From positions 62,001 to 126,000 of the forward strand of contig CAXXTS010000005.1 in NCBI GenBank assembly GCA_963676345.2: a DNA stretch of 64,000 bases. Direction: 5' to 3'. Positions 25,342 to 35,027 of this stretch are shown here, piece by piece. Below the pieces are notes generated by a model. It worked only from the letters and a program-made list of their open reading frames with translations. It did no database searches and was not told where the DNA came from. A program made the translations under genes and the position numbers. This DNA is from G963665925 sp963676345 (lineage in GTDB: Bacteria > Bacillota > Clostridia > Peptostreptococcales > Acidaminobacteraceae). Within the stretch, counting starts at the first letter, position 1; the number at the start of each line of letters is the position of its first letter.

Positions 25342-28284
25342 GTGACAACAAAATATAGTGTATCAAGAAGCGATAGAAAGAAGCAAAATCGTAGAAGCAT
25401 GCGCCGCAGAATTAAGAAGGTGATGGTTTTAAACAGCATGATTACCCTCATTGTAATGAGCGTCCTTGTTCTGATGGTTGTATTTGGTGCCATTGGGTCT
25501 ATTGGAGCTTTATTTGCAGATGTTGTAGCAGGGGATATTGTGCAGGAACTTGAAAATCCAAGAAACAAGGTCGCCCTGTCAGATATTGCAAAAGAAGAGA
25601 TGATGATTGATGATGCTGCGCTTCAAAAATGGTTTCATTCGATAGGTAATAAATTCTATTTTGACATGAGCGAAGGCTTCCATCAGAGAAGTGATGAAGA
25701 GTTTGATGCCATGGTGGGTGTCATGAACGACAACAGCATGGAAATGACTTTTCCTGAAGAGGCAGAAGGATTCATGGAGGTTAGTCTTGTTTATGTAGAA
25801 ATTACATATGGCGATAAAATCGTGTTTTCAACACTTCCAGATGATGCAATAACCAGTACAGAATTTAAAAATGCAATGAAGCATTACGAAAGTGAAAGTG
25901 TACAAGCTTATTACAATGTCGATGGTGAACAAATCGGTGAGGTTTGCGTACGCTTTAATTCCATGCTTTTAATTGGGGTTACAGTTGCATTTGTAGGTCT
26001 ATTTGTTTTCGCGGCGGTTGTATCGACTGTTATTTCAATCATAATCAGCATTATATCTTCAGGTTCCATTACGAAATCTTTAGCAGATTTACAACGTAAA
26101 ATGCGCAACCTGTCCGAGGGTGAAATAGAAAAGGCACTTCATTCTGAGCTTCAAATCAAAAAGCCCTTTTCTGAAATTGAAGATTTAGCGGCTTCCACCA
26201 ACAGCATTATTGAGCAAATGCGTGCGTATTCAGAATCTATTGAAAACCATAAAATTGAGTTGGAAGCTCAGAATGTTGAACTCGTTGCCCAAGGAACAGA
26301 GTTAAGTGAAATCAATCATAAACTCGAAACCATAAATGTTCAGATGAAAGACATTTTGGATAATGTGGGACAGGGTTTCTTGCGCTTTGGAGAAGATTTA
26401 ATGATCCATGCGGAGTACTCAAGGGAATGCCGCATGATCTTTGATTATTGCGTTGCAAACAAGAAACTGTCAACACTTGTATATCCTAATGATCCACAGC
26501 AGGCAGAGTTTGTCGATGATTTACTAATCAAAATATTAGACAGTGATGAAGATGGAGCGAAACTTTACATTCCGCTTCTGCCTGATGAGATAGAAGTAGG
26601 TTCAAGAGTGATACATATCAGTTATAAAATTTCTGACTCTAAAACAGCCATGATTGTTATTCTGACTGATATTACAGAAAAACGTGAACTGATTCATAAA
26701 ATGGATGAAGAAAGACAAATACTGAAAATGGTTGTTAAATCCATGGTGAACAGACGTTTATTTGTTGACCTGACAGAGCATTTTGAACAGTTCATTTTTG
26801 AAGGAAATGCCTGCAACTGGACGTTTAAGGATGACCCAGCTGAGAATATTAAGTTCATTATGAGGCAGTTGCATACTTTCAAAGGCAATTTCAGCCAGTT
26901 TGATGTAATGGCACTTACAACTGCCCTGCACAGTGCTGAAACTGAATTATACAAACAGCTTGAAAAAGCCCAGGGTGTAGCTTTTATTATGACTTCAGAA
27001 ATTAAGTCCATGCTCCAAAGCGCCTATGACCAGGACATGGATATTATTAAAGCTTATGTAGGTGGCGAGTACTTTACTCAAGATGAACGGTTTGTCATCG
27101 AAAAAAATAGAATACTGGAGATCGAGCGTAAGATGCAGAGTGTCCTCTCTGAGCAAGAATGCAAAATACTCCTTCCAGATGTGAGAAGCCTCAGGTACAA
27201 GCCTATAAAAGAAATGCTCAAGATGTATCCTGAGTATACCTTGAAGTTGGCTGAACGCTTAGATAAAACCATTGAGACATTCACAGTTCAGGCAGATGAA
27301 ATACGTGTTGATGAAGAGCGGTATAACGGTCTTACAAGCGCGCTTGTTCATATCTTTAGAAATGCTGTTGACCACGGCATAGAAACACCGGATGAGCGGG
27401 TGGAAGCAGGAAAAGACATTATCGGCAAAATAGCTTGTGTGGTGACTGACATCGGAAAGGCTTTTGAAATAACCATAACAGATGATGGCGCAGGAATAAG
27501 TCCGGCGCATCTGCGCGACCAGCTTAAAGGGACACGCTACTCAGAGCAAGAACTTGCGCAGATGAATGACGAAGCTATATTGAACACCGTGTTTGATGAT
27601 GCAGTAACCACTCAGCAAGAAGCGACTATTCTCTCTGGAAGAGGGAGTGGCTTAGCAGCGGTAAGAAAGGCGGTTGAAGACTTAAATGGCAAAATCACCC
27701 TTCGGTCTGCACTTGGAAAGGGGTCAACATTTACAATTCGTATTCCGTATACTATGGAAGATGAAATGCGTGCACTTAAAGCAGAGACATTCCTAGAAGC
27801 CTTGGCAGGCACAGCTGAGAACTATATTAATACCCGTGTGAATGGGTACACTGGCGTTAAAGCAAGAGCGCTTAAGAAGACAAATAGAATTGACTTGGAA
27901 TCCATGACGGCACTGGTGAATTTGAAGGGGATAATCAATGCACTTATTATGATTAGTGTGAATATACCGTTTGGTGAAAAGCTTGCTAAAAGCTTCTTGT
28001 TTGATCCGGTACCTGAAAATGAGCTTGAGCGATACATTGAAGATGTGCTGGCTGAAATTGCGAATACACTATTAGGCAATACACTGGGACACTTTGACGA
28101 TGGTCATGATTTTCTTCATATGGGCATTCCGGCAATAATTTCAAACAAAGGTGCTTATGTAAAATATTCAGAGACAGAAATATTGACTTGTGATTTTAAA
28201 TTTGCCGACAACTATATGAGTATTCATATGATTCGGTTGGAAGGCGATGCGTTTGAGGAGGCGACACTATGGCAAGAATATTAA
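25342..28284 (+). CDS. Membrane CheA-like histidine kinase fused to a CheX-like domain
   Basis: 980 residues. Two membrane helices (about 32-55 and 206-235) flank an extracytoplasmic sensor; a HAMP-like region and coiled coil follow (to about 335), then a PAS-like segment. An Hpt-like domain has the candidate phospho-His in QLHTFKGNFSQFD (about 513). A CheA-type HATPase domain shows HIFRNAVDHGIETPDERV (about 665) and ITDDGAGISPAHL. No CheW-like domain follows; instead residues about 815-980 resemble CheX/CheC phosphatases, including an ExxN motif (EIANTLLGN). Start is GTG with GGAGG upstream. It overlaps the next gene by 16 bases. It would both phosphorylate and dephosphorylate its regulator (inference). 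Confidence 0.78.
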   Translation: MTTKYSVSRSDRKKQNRRSMRRRIKKVMVLNSMITLIVMSVLVLMVVFGAIGSIGALFADVVAGDIVQELENPRNKVALSDIAKEEMMIDDAALQKWFHSIGNKFYFDMSEGFHQRSDEEFDAMVGVMNDNSMEMTFPEEAEGFMEVSLVYVEITYGDKIVFSTLPDDAITSTEFKNAMKHYESESVQAYYNVDGEQIGEVCVRFNSMLLIGVTVAFVGLFVFAAVVSTVISIIISIISSGSITKSLADLQRKMRNLSEGEIEKALHSELQIKKPFSEIEDLAASTNSIIEQMRAYSESIENHKIELEAQNVELVAQGTELSEINHKLETINVQMKDILDNVGQGFLRFGEDLMIHAEYSRECRMIFDYCVANKKLSTLVYPNDPQQAEFVDDLLIKILDSDEDGAKLYIPLLPDEIEVGSRVIHISYKISDSKTAMIVILTDITEKRELIHKMDEERQILKMVVKSMVNRRLFVDLTEHFEQFIFEGNACNWTFKDDPAENIKFIMRQLHTFKGNFSQFDVMALTTALHSAETELYKQLEKAQGVAFIMTSEIKSMLQSAYDQDMDIIKAYVGGEYFTQDERFVIEKNRILEIERKMQSVLSEQECKILLPDVRSLRYKPIKEMLKMYPEYTLKLAERLDKTIETFTVQADEIRVDEERYNGLTSALVHIFRNAVDHGIETPDERVEAGKDIIGKIACVVTDIGKAFEITITDDGAGISPAHLRDQLKGTRYSEQELAQMNDEAILNTVFDDAVTTQQEATILSGRGSGLAAVRKAVEDLNGKITLRSALGKGSTFTIRIPYTMEDEMRALKAETFLEALAGTAENYINTRVNGYTGVKARALKKTNRIDLESMTALVNLKGIINALIMISVNIPFGEKLAKSFLFDPVPENELERYIEDVLAEIANTLLGNTLGHFDDGHDFLHMGIPAIISNKGAYVKYSETEILTCDFKFADNYMSIHMIRLEGDAFEEATLWQEY

Positions 28285-28976
28285 TTGTGGACGATTCAGC
28301 GGTAATGAGGCTTAATCTGAAAAAAATCCTCACTGAAGCCGGTCATGAAGTCGTTGGTGAAGCGCCAAATGGGAAAGTTGCACTTGGTATGTATGAAAAG
28401 TTAAAACCAGACTTAGTGACTATGGACATTACCATGCCGATTATGTCTGGTGTAGATGCAACGGGTATGATAATCAATAAATATCCAGAAGCAAAAATTG
28501 TTATGATTAGTGCCCTAAATCAGAAAAAAATGGTTTACGAAGCTCTAAAAAATGGTGCGAAACACTACATCATCAAGCCGATTGACAAGGAAAAGGTTAT
28601 GGGCGTACTCGGTGAAGTTATTTCAGATGATGAAGGTTATAAGGAACAAGCACCCTCAGAAAGGCCCGAAAGGGAAGATAAAGGGCCGCATTTTCTCATA
28701 GAAAATATTGAAGGCGTATTTGTTATTACGCTTCGAGAGGGCTTTAACAGTAAGGACATGGACGATATGAACACAGCCATGCAAGGCATATTATTTGTAA
28801 AACCGCTGAAACTTCGATTCAATTTTGGAGAGTTGAGCACTTTTAATGACGGTTATTTAAATCGCATTATGGTATATGCGAAGAAGGCCCATGAAAGTGG
28901 TGGGGAATACGAATTTGTTCTTGAAAATGAAACGCTTAGAGATGTGGTCTTGTTTAAAGAGGGGACGTATTTGTAA
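28269..28976 (+). CDS. CheY-like receiver fused to a STAS-like domain
   Basis: 235 residues. A complete CheY-type receiver (1-120) has the acidic pair Asp8/Asp9, phospho-acceptor Asp53 (TMDITMP), Ser in MISAL and Lys in IIKPI. After a charged linker comes a domain (about 140-235, FLIENIEGVFVITLREGFNSKDMDDMNTAMQ) with the alternating strand-helix pattern of STAS/anti-sigma antagonist folds. It overlaps the CheA-like gene upstream and abuts the HD-GYP gene downstream (stop and start share one base). It is the most likely phosphorylation target of the CheA-like kinase. Confidence 0.78.
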   Translation: MARILIVDDSAVMRLNLKKILTEAGHEVVGEAPNGKVALGMYEKLKPDLVTMDITMPIMSGVDATGMIINKYPEAKIVMISALNQKKMVYEALKNGAKHYIIKPIDKEKVMGVLGEVISDDEGYKEQAPSERPEREDKGPHFLIENIEGVFVITLREGFNSKDMDDMNTAMQGILFVKPLKLRFNFGELSTFNDGYLNRIMVYAKKAHESGGEYEFVLENETLRDVVLFKEGTYL

Positions 28977-30490
28977 TGAAAAATACAATCCTATTGGTCT
29001 CAAAGAGTAGAAAATTACATGACAAACTGAACCGGACTGCAATAAGTTCTAAGTATAGCTTGGGACATTCAAGTGCGGCTGAAGTCATGCAAAAAATATT
29101 CATGTTAAGTCCATTTTATCTTATAGTAGACTTAGACGAAATCACACCGCAGACCATTCAAGTCATTAAGTCAGTTCAAGATCTTGACTATATTCCAATA
29201 CTTTATGTAGGTGAGACGCGTTCAGTAGAAATACATAAACGCGTTTTCCCAGAAGATTTAGCACTGGTTGAAGACCAAATGGCCTTTATGCTAGAGTCCC
29301 TTTTAAATCAGGGCCTGGCCTTTAAAAAGGAGTACGGCAAGGTTTCAGAAGCCTATGAAAGCATAGACACACTCACCAGCGATGCTAAAAATGTACTCAA
29401 TAGGTATTTGCTTAGGGAATATGGTGATTTCAGTTTCTCAGCTGGAGAAGTGGTCAACAGTATATTTGCGGCTAATCCAATACTGCATAATAAGCCCGAG
29501 TTTGTATGGGTGGTTCATCCTGAAAGTGTAAATAGACTGATTGTTTTGTTTGAAAGACAAGAAGAAAAGAAAATCTATGAGAAAGTCTATGAGGGTTACT
29601 TATCTGAGCAGGAACCTTTTGGGTTTGACATATATGCTGAAAATGGCTTCAAAGTTAATTGTGAGCACGAACAGTTTTCAGATATCGATTTAAACTCTAA
29701 AAATTTTCCTGACCAGATGACGGACAAACTACCTCCGCTCATAAATTTTGCGGGATACGGCATGGATCAAATTGTGGTTATCGGGTGCAACTATGATAAA
29801 CCAGTAAGCAATTATGAATCGTCTGTTCTTAAATCGATGACGGTCACCCTTGATCTTCTAGAGAATATTCGCCACCAAATACATGAAGTTGAAGGCGCAT
29901 TTAATTATACTCTGGATGCCCTTGCAAGGGCTGCAGAAGCAAGTGATGATATGACAGGTCAGCATATACGGCGCGTCAATGAATATTCCAAGTTGATTGC
30001 TGAGAAGCTGGGCATGGATATGCATTTTATTAAGGAGATATACAACGCTGCACAGATGCATGATGTTGGTAAAATATATGTCGACAACCAAATTTTGAAA
30101 AAACCAGGACAACTGACGGATGCAGAGTTCAAAGAAATGCGCATGCATCCTGTTTATGGTGAAATTATTATTGGTCAGTCAGACAAACTCACAATGGCTG
30201 CTGAAATTGCCCTGTCTCACCATGAGCGTATGGATGGGACGGGGTATCCAAATGGCATTAAAGGGGAAGAAATTCCCCTATCTGCGCGCATTGTCATGCT
30301 GGCTGATATTTATGATGCCCTGCGTAGTGAGCGTTCTTACAAAACGGGATATTCCCATGGCAAAACTGCGGATATTATACTAAATGGTGATGGACGTGTA
30401 GAACCCCATCATTTCGATTCAGAGGTTTGGCGTGTGTTTAAAAACCATCATGAGGCATTTTGTCAGATATTCGATTCAATGAAAGGCTAG
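28976..30490 (+). CDS. HD-GYP phosphodiesterase with degenerate receiver
   Basis: 504 residues. The first 110 residues fold like a receiver but lack the acidic pair (LLVSKSRK). A middle domain (about 130-310) is not recognised. The HD-GYP domain (about 315-500) has HDVGKI and HHERMDGTGYP motifs intact, so it should hydrolyse cyclic di-GMP or a related dinucleotide. It is the third gene of the CheA-CheX/CheY-STAS operon, which makes cyclic-dinucleotide breakdown a likely output of that system (inference). The following mutY starts four bases after its stop. Confidence 0.85.
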   Translation: MKNTILLVSKSRKLHDKLNRTAISSKYSLGHSSAAEVMQKIFMLSPFYLIVDLDEITPQTIQVIKSVQDLDYIPILYVGETRSVEIHKRVFPEDLALVEDQMAFMLESLLNQGLAFKKEYGKVSEAYESIDTLTSDAKNVLNRYLLREYGDFSFSAGEVVNSIFAANPILHNKPEFVWVVHPESVNRLIVLFERQEEKKIYEKVYEGYLSEQEPFGFDIYAENGFKVNCEHEQFSDIDLNSKNFPDQMTDKLPPLINFAGYGMDQIVVIGCNYDKPVSNYESSVLKSMTVTLDLLENIRHQIHEVEGAFNYTLDALARAAEASDDMTGQHIRRVNEYSKLIAEKLGMDMHFIKEIYNAAQMHDVGKIYVDNQILKKPGQLTDAEFKEMRMHPVYGEIIIGQSDKLTMAAEIALSHHERMDGTGYPNGIKGEEIPLSARIVMLADIYDALRSERSYKTGYSHGKTADIILNGDGRVEPHHFDSEVWRVFKNHHEAFCQIFDSMKG

Positions 30491-30493
30491 TAA

Positions 30494-31582
30494 ATGATTC
30501 ATAAGCAATTAGAGAATAAAATAGAAATTCAAGAGGCCCTACTTAAATGGTATAAGACCAATAAGAGAGACTTACCCTGGCGGAAAACCTCAGATCCTTA
30601 TAGAATTTGGATTTCTGAAATCATGCTTCAGCAGACTCAGGTTGAAACTGTGAAAGGATATTATGAACGCTTCTTAAAGGCCTTCCCAACAGTGGAGGCT
30701 TTAGCGCTTTGTGATGATGACAAGCTGATGAAGCTATGGGAAGGGCTCGGGTATTACTCGAGGGCGAGAAACTTAAAAAGAGCTGCCTATATTATCTATA
30801 CAGAGCACAACGGCAATATGCCAAATACACAGGCTGAAATCAGAAAACTGCCAGGGATTGGGCCATACACAGCAGGTGCTGTCCTGTCTATCGCCTTTGG
30901 CCTTGCTGAACCTGCGGTTGATGGAAACGTGATCCGAGTGTATAGCAGACTATTTGCCATTACTGAGTTTGTAGATAAAAAAGAAGTAAAGGCACTTATA
31001 GCAGAAGTTGCGGATGCATTGGTACATACAGGCGATCCAAGCAGCTACAATCAGTCTCTTATGGAGCTTGGAGCACTTGTTTGTACACCGAGAAATCCAA
31101 AATGTGATGCTTGTCCACTTAAAAACAAGTGTCAGGCTTTGGCACGTGGTATTCACACCGAGCTGCCTAAGAAGGCACCAAAGAAGGCAAAAAAGCAAGT
31201 GGACTTATACGCCTTGGTCATAAAAAAAGATGATCAATTTATGCTTGTAAAGCGACCGTCTTCAGGCCTATTGCAGGGACTCTGGAGTCTGCCTTCGGTG
31301 GAATTTGTAAAAGACAGTAAAGAAGCAGCGACTCCAGAAGGTCACTGCCTGGACTATTTAAGTGATGAACTTGGCGTTGAGGCGACCTTTGTAAAGAAAC
31401 TTGGAAGTACCAATCATGTTTTTACGCATATAAAATGGTTTATACACGTTTTTGAACTTGAATGGATAGGGGGACAACTTCCTGACTTTCCAGATGCTAA
31501 ATGGGTCAGCCGCGAAATGCTGGAGGATTATGCATTACCAACGGCCTATAAAAAAGCTCTAGTCGTTGCGTCACTCTTATGA
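30494..31582 (+). CDS. mutY: A/G-specific adenine glycosylase MutY
   Basis: 362 residues. Helix-hairpin-helix and catalytic segment LPGIGPYTAGAVLSIAFG...AVDGNVIRV carries the catalytic Asp, and MLQQTQVETV carries the catalytic Glu. The iron-sulfur cluster is held by CxnCxxCxxxxxC (CTPRNPKCDACPLKNKC). The C-terminal NUDIX-like domain (about 235-355) recognises 8-oxoguanine. It removes adenine paired with 8-oxoG in base-excision repair. It lies four bases after the HD-GYP gene and its 3' end overlaps the convergent EAL gene by 37 bases. Confidence 0.95.
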   Translation: MIHKQLENKIEIQEALLKWYKTNKRDLPWRKTSDPYRIWISEIMLQQTQVETVKGYYERFLKAFPTVEALALCDDDKLMKLWEGLGYYSRARNLKRAAYIIYTEHNGNMPNTQAEIRKLPGIGPYTAGAVLSIAFGLAEPAVDGNVIRVYSRLFAITEFVDKKEVKALIAEVADALVHTGDPSSYNQSLMELGALVCTPRNPKCDACPLKNKCQALARGIHTELPKKAPKKAKKQVDLYALVIKKDDQFMLVKRPSSGLLQGLWSLPSVEFVKDSKEAATPEGHCLDYLSDELGVEATFVKKLGSTNHVFTHIKWFIHVFELEWIGGQLPDFPDAKWVSREMLEDYALPTAYKKALVVASLL

Positions 31583-33399
31583 CTGCGTGAACTGCCAAAA
31601 TCAATATGAATAATCTCTGAGGTAGTGCTTTCAGTGGGAATGATTTCACAAGCACTGCCTCTGATTTTTTTGACGATTTTTTTGATTTTGGCCATTTCAG
31701 CTGATAGTCTTTCAACAGACTGAAGAGACGCAAAGTTTCCGTATAGACCCGCAACGGAAAGTGAGGTGATATCGTAGTACTTTGTGTCGCCAAATCTGTC
31801 TTCTGCCATAATGTATCCATTTTTTTGATCCTGCTCATTATAGAACTCGATAATTTTATTATCAAATGTATCAAGGATATCTTGAATCATGTAGTGGAGC
31901 TTATCGCTTTCACAGGATTCAAATACCGCAACAAAGTCATCGCCGCCAATATGTCCAACAAAGCTGTTTATCGAGTCCCTGCTCTTGATTTTATCTTGTA
32001 TGATTTGGGCAGTCGTCTTGATGATTCTATCACCATTATCGAAGCCATATGCATCATTGTAGGCCTTGAAATTATCGAGATCAAAATAGAGTGCACAGCA
32101 TTGGCTGGTATAGGTAATCACATCGTTGAGAACTCGGTTGATAATCGTGTTGCCAGGCAGTCCGGTAAGCGGGTTTGTCTCCCGTGCGTAGTCTCGTTCA
32201 AGCTGTGTTGCGTACTGGAGCAAGTTCTTAACCGTTACAAGACCATGGTATTTATCGCCGAGTGTTACAATGATTGAATCGTAGATATGCTCATTAGAAC
32301 GCGACATTGCCAGCTCAGCCACTTTATTAATCGCAGTGTAATAGTCCACTACCAGGGGCGCTTCATCCATTAAAAGTGACACTGGGCGGTTCATGTATAA
32401 GGCATGGCCATACTGTGAAGCGAGGGTTTGGTAAAAGGACTGCTTGGTTATAATGCCATCCACGAAGCCGCCGCGTACAATACAGACGCCTTCGGAGTGG
32501 GCATCGGCGAATATGTCAGCAAGTGTATGCCCTTTTGCGTCTGGTGTTACAGTGGGCATGGGTTCCGCTATTGGACCAATGAAATGGTAAGTGGAGCTGT
32601 AGTTTCCATTGTTCTCAATTTGCTGGTGGTAGCGGTACATTGAAGTAATGAGATCTTCAGGCAGTGAAAGCAGCTTTGAGGCTGGCCTTTGGAAATAATA
32701 CCCCTGTCCTGCATATACACCTATGCGAATGAGTGTTTTAAGCTCTTCCTTTTTCTCAATGCCTTCTGCGATTATGCGAATATTGGTGTTGTTTCCAAGC
32801 TGTACAAAGCTTTTTACAATAGCTTGCTTGAAGGTATCTTTGTGAATATCTCTTACAATATTCATATCAATTTTGATGAAGTGTGGCTTGGTCTCAACAA
32901 TGGTGTTCATGCCTGAGTAACCGGCACCTGCATCATCAATGGCGATTTTATAGCCTTGATTTGTGTAATATTTGAGAATGTCAGTAAAGGCTTCATAATC
33001 TTCTATAGCGGTTCTCTCTGTAATCTCAAATATAATTTTGTCGGGTGAGATACCAAATGTGTTTAGGTACTCCTTTGTAAGTCCTTTTTCAAATTTAGGA
33101 TCTTTAATGATGTTTGGATCTACGTTTAGAAATAGAAACTGATGAGTATCAAGGCCACTGGCACGTTCAATTGCAAGGCTTCGAAATAGAATTTCCAGAT
33201 CCCAAAGCATATCACAGCGCTCTGCTTCGAAAAGCAAGGATTCGGGACTATGGAGTTGACTGTTTACAGGCCCTCTGCTAAGAGCCTCGTATCCTATGAT
33301 GTCGCCACGATCTAGTTTGACTATGGGTTGGTACACGGTTTGAATATCCTTATTCTTAATAATGCGCTTGAGTTCTAGTGCGTTTGCTTGTGTAGTCAT
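31546..33399 (-). CDS. EAL-CBS-GGDEF protein
   Basis: About 617 residues from the ATG at 33399, which has GGAGG upstream; a frame extension to 33411 lacks one. The N-terminal EAL domain has YEALSRG, LNVDP, FEITER, DDAGAGYSG, IKIDM and AEGIE, so the phosphodiesterase residues appear complete. A CBS-like pair lies at about 285-405. The C-terminal GGDEF domain has GGDDF in place of GGDEF (about 510). The family typically uses one active domain with the other as a regulator; EAL is the better candidate here. The GGDDF change may weaken or abolish cyclase activity. No membrane helix. Confidence 0.87.
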   Translation of the reverse strand: MTTQANALELKRIIKNKDIQTVYQPIVKLDRGDIIGYEALSRGPVNSQLHSPESLLFEAERCDMLWDLEILFRSLAIERASGLDTHQFLFLNVDPNIIKDPKFEKGLTKEYLNTFGISPDKIIFEITERTAIEDYEAFTDILKYYTNQGYKIAIDDAGAGYSGMNTIVETKPHFIKIDMNIVRDIHKDTFKQAIVKSFVQLGNNTNIRIIAEGIEKKEELKTLIRIGVYAGQGYYFQRPASKLLSLPEDLITSMYRYHQQIENNGNYSSTYHFIGPIAEPMPTVTPDAKGHTLADIFADAHSEGVCIVRGGFVDGIITKQSFYQTLASQYGHALYMNRPVSLLMDEAPLVVDYYTAINKVAELAMSRSNEHIYDSIIVTLGDKYHGLVTVKNLLQYATQLERDYARETNPLTGLPGNTIINRVLNDVITYTSQCCALYFDLDNFKAYNDAYGFDNGDRIIKTTAQIIQDKIKSRDSINSFVGHIGGDDFVAVFESCESDKLHYMIQDILDTFDNKIIEFYNEQDQKNGYIMAEDRFGDTKYYDITSLSVAGLYGNFASLQSVERLSAEMAKIKKIVKKIRGSACEIIPTESTTSEIIHIDFGSSRSHKSDATTRAFL

Positions 33400-33545
33400 C
33401 GTTGCCTCCATTAATTTTCCATCTTATTCTAGACCATTATAATGACTTAACGTAAAAAATGGATTGAAGGCGAGTTAAAGGCATGTTAAGTGGGTATATA
33501 TATTACAGAAATTTAATAATTTGATTATACGAAGGAGGAAATCCT

Positions 33546-33809
33546 ATGAAACGTATGAATGAAAGTCCTGAAGTGAGTCATTTGCTTGACACATTTATCT
33601 GCCCGCAGTGCAGCTCTCCTTCACTTAAGATAATTGACAACCAGTATGGGCACTGTGAAAATGATGCGTGTGACTATGAAGGTCGTGTAAAGACAAGACG
33701 TCCGAAACCCCATGAGGATCAAACGCTTTGTGTTGTCATTGACAACCAGCTCTATTGTGTTGAGAAGGACGATCTGGAAGCCCCTCTTGTAAGGGCTGAA
33801 AAAGAATAG
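33546..33809 (+). CDS. Small zinc-ribbon-like protein
   Basis: 87 residues. Four cysteines in the first 45 residues (FICPQCSS, then CENDAC) look like a zinc ribbon. The second half has another Cys pair (TLCVVIDNQLYCVEKDD) and an acidic tail. No catalytic motif. A good AAGGAGG ribosome site precedes it. Possibly an RNA- or protein-binding helper; the function is unknown. Confidence 0.7.
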   Translation: MKRMNESPEVSHLLDTFICPQCSSPSLKIIDNQYGHCENDACDYEGRVKTRRPKPHEDQTLCVVIDNQLYCVEKDDLEAPLVRAEKE

Positions 33810-33833
33810 TATAGTTCAATATGAGTATAAGAG

Positions 33834-33866
33834 AACCCTGGTGATGTAAGTTCGCCAGGGTTTTAT
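33834..33866. terminator. Bidirectional terminator
   Basis: AACCCTGG and CCAGGGTT arms around a 13-nt loop, then TTTATTTTA. It lies between the zinc-ribbon gene and the convergent lipid-kinase gene. Confidence 0.82.
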
Positions 33867-33867
33867 T

Positions 33868-34779
33868 TTATGAAGAGACTTTTCTTTTTATGAGTATATT
33901 GATGGCTGAAGGAATAATTTCAATTGAGAGTGGCAGTCCCCCGGCATATTCACCGTCGAAGTCAAGTTCAATTTCTGTTTCCTCCATGGAAGTAATTTTA
34001 AGCTTGTTGGTTCTAAAGTAAAGGACTTTACTGTGGTTAATATGATCGCCTTTAAGAACAGCTAAAAAGAGCTCAGCTGCCTTTTGAATATTCTCAGACT
34101 CCTTAATGAAAATACAGTCAAGTAGACCATCCTGCATTTCAGCTAGGGGAACCAGTCTGTCAAATCCACCGATAGTAGGAGAGTTGGAGATGATAAACAA
34201 GTTAAATCGCCCTTCATTTGTAAAATCTTCGTGTTCAATTTTTAGGGGGAAGGATCTGAGCCCACTTGAGGTAAGTTCTCTTAATACCTCGAGGTAATAT
34301 GCTGCGCGTCCAAACATATGTTTAAGTTCAACGGGTGTTTTGTGAGCCACTGCAGTCAGCATACCCCCTGCAACGACATTGAGAAAATACCTGTCTTTTG
34401 ATTTTCCAAGGTCGATGGGTTCATAGTAGAAGGCATCGATCATATTGCAGAATTCAACGGGATCATTGCTGATACCAAGATGCTGTGCAATATCATTCAT
34501 GGTTCCTTCATGGAGTATAGCCATAGGTGTCATGCTTCCAGATTCGTAAATGCCACTGGCTATCTCATTAATAGTACCATCACCACCAGCTGCGATAATG
34601 AGGTCCCATAAGTCACCAGCTACTTCTTTTGCGTGCTTGCGTCCATCCCCTTGCTTCTTTGTTGCATACTTATTGACAGTATACCCTCGATCAAGCAGGA
34701 TTCTGGCAACGTGGTTTACGCGGTCTTCAGCAGCGCCGCGTCCTGAAACCGGATTATATATAATTTTAATAAATTTCAT
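33868..34779 (-). CDS. Diacylglycerol/lipid kinase, DagK/YegS family
   Basis: About 303 residues from the ATG at 34779, preceded by AGGTGG; the frame extends to 34800 without a better start. The glycine-rich GGDGTINEIASGI motif (about 65-77) and the early IYNPVSGRG nucleotide-binding loop are diagnostic of the family. It phosphorylates diacylglycerol or a related lipid or sphingoid substrate at the membrane, feeding phospholipid recycling. No transmembrane helix is seen, as usual for the Gram-positive DgkB type. Confidence 0.88.
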   Translation of the reverse strand: MKFIKIIYNPVSGRGAAEDRVNHVARILLDRGYTVNKYATKKQGDGRKHAKEVAGDLWDLIIAAGGDGTINEIASGIYESGSMTPMAILHEGTMNDIAQHLGISNDPVEFCNMIDAFYYEPIDLGKSKDRYFLNVVAGGMLTAVAHKTPVELKHMFGRAAYYLEVLRELTSSGLRSFPLKIEHEDFTNEGRFNLFIISNSPTIGGFDRLVPLAEMQDGLLDCIFIKESENIQKAAELFLAVLKGDHINHSKVLYFRTNKLKITSMEETEIELDFDGEYAGGLPLSIEIIPSAINILIKRKVSS

Positions 34780-34984
34780 AAATTCACCACCTATATACAA
34801 TATATACCCTAAAACGCATCACGTGGTCAATAAACAATCTGTAAGTATTTGGTTTTGTTATTATTAGAATACTAAAATACGTAGACAAAAACATACAAGA
34901 ACTCAGATGTCTTTGCTTAAAAACTGAGTCCCTTGTGATTTTGAGCAGCACCATAAGCCGTTGTAGCTCTGATATTGCAAAAAA

Positions 34985-35014
34985 ATATGAGCCACCTGAA
35001 AACAGGTGACTCAC
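34985..35014 (-). terminator. greA terminator
   Basis: On the minus strand TGAGTCACCTG/CAGGTGGCTCA hairpin followed by TATTTTTTT, 15 bp after the greA stop. Confidence 0.88.
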
Positions 35015-35027
35015 TAATATAGTTCAA

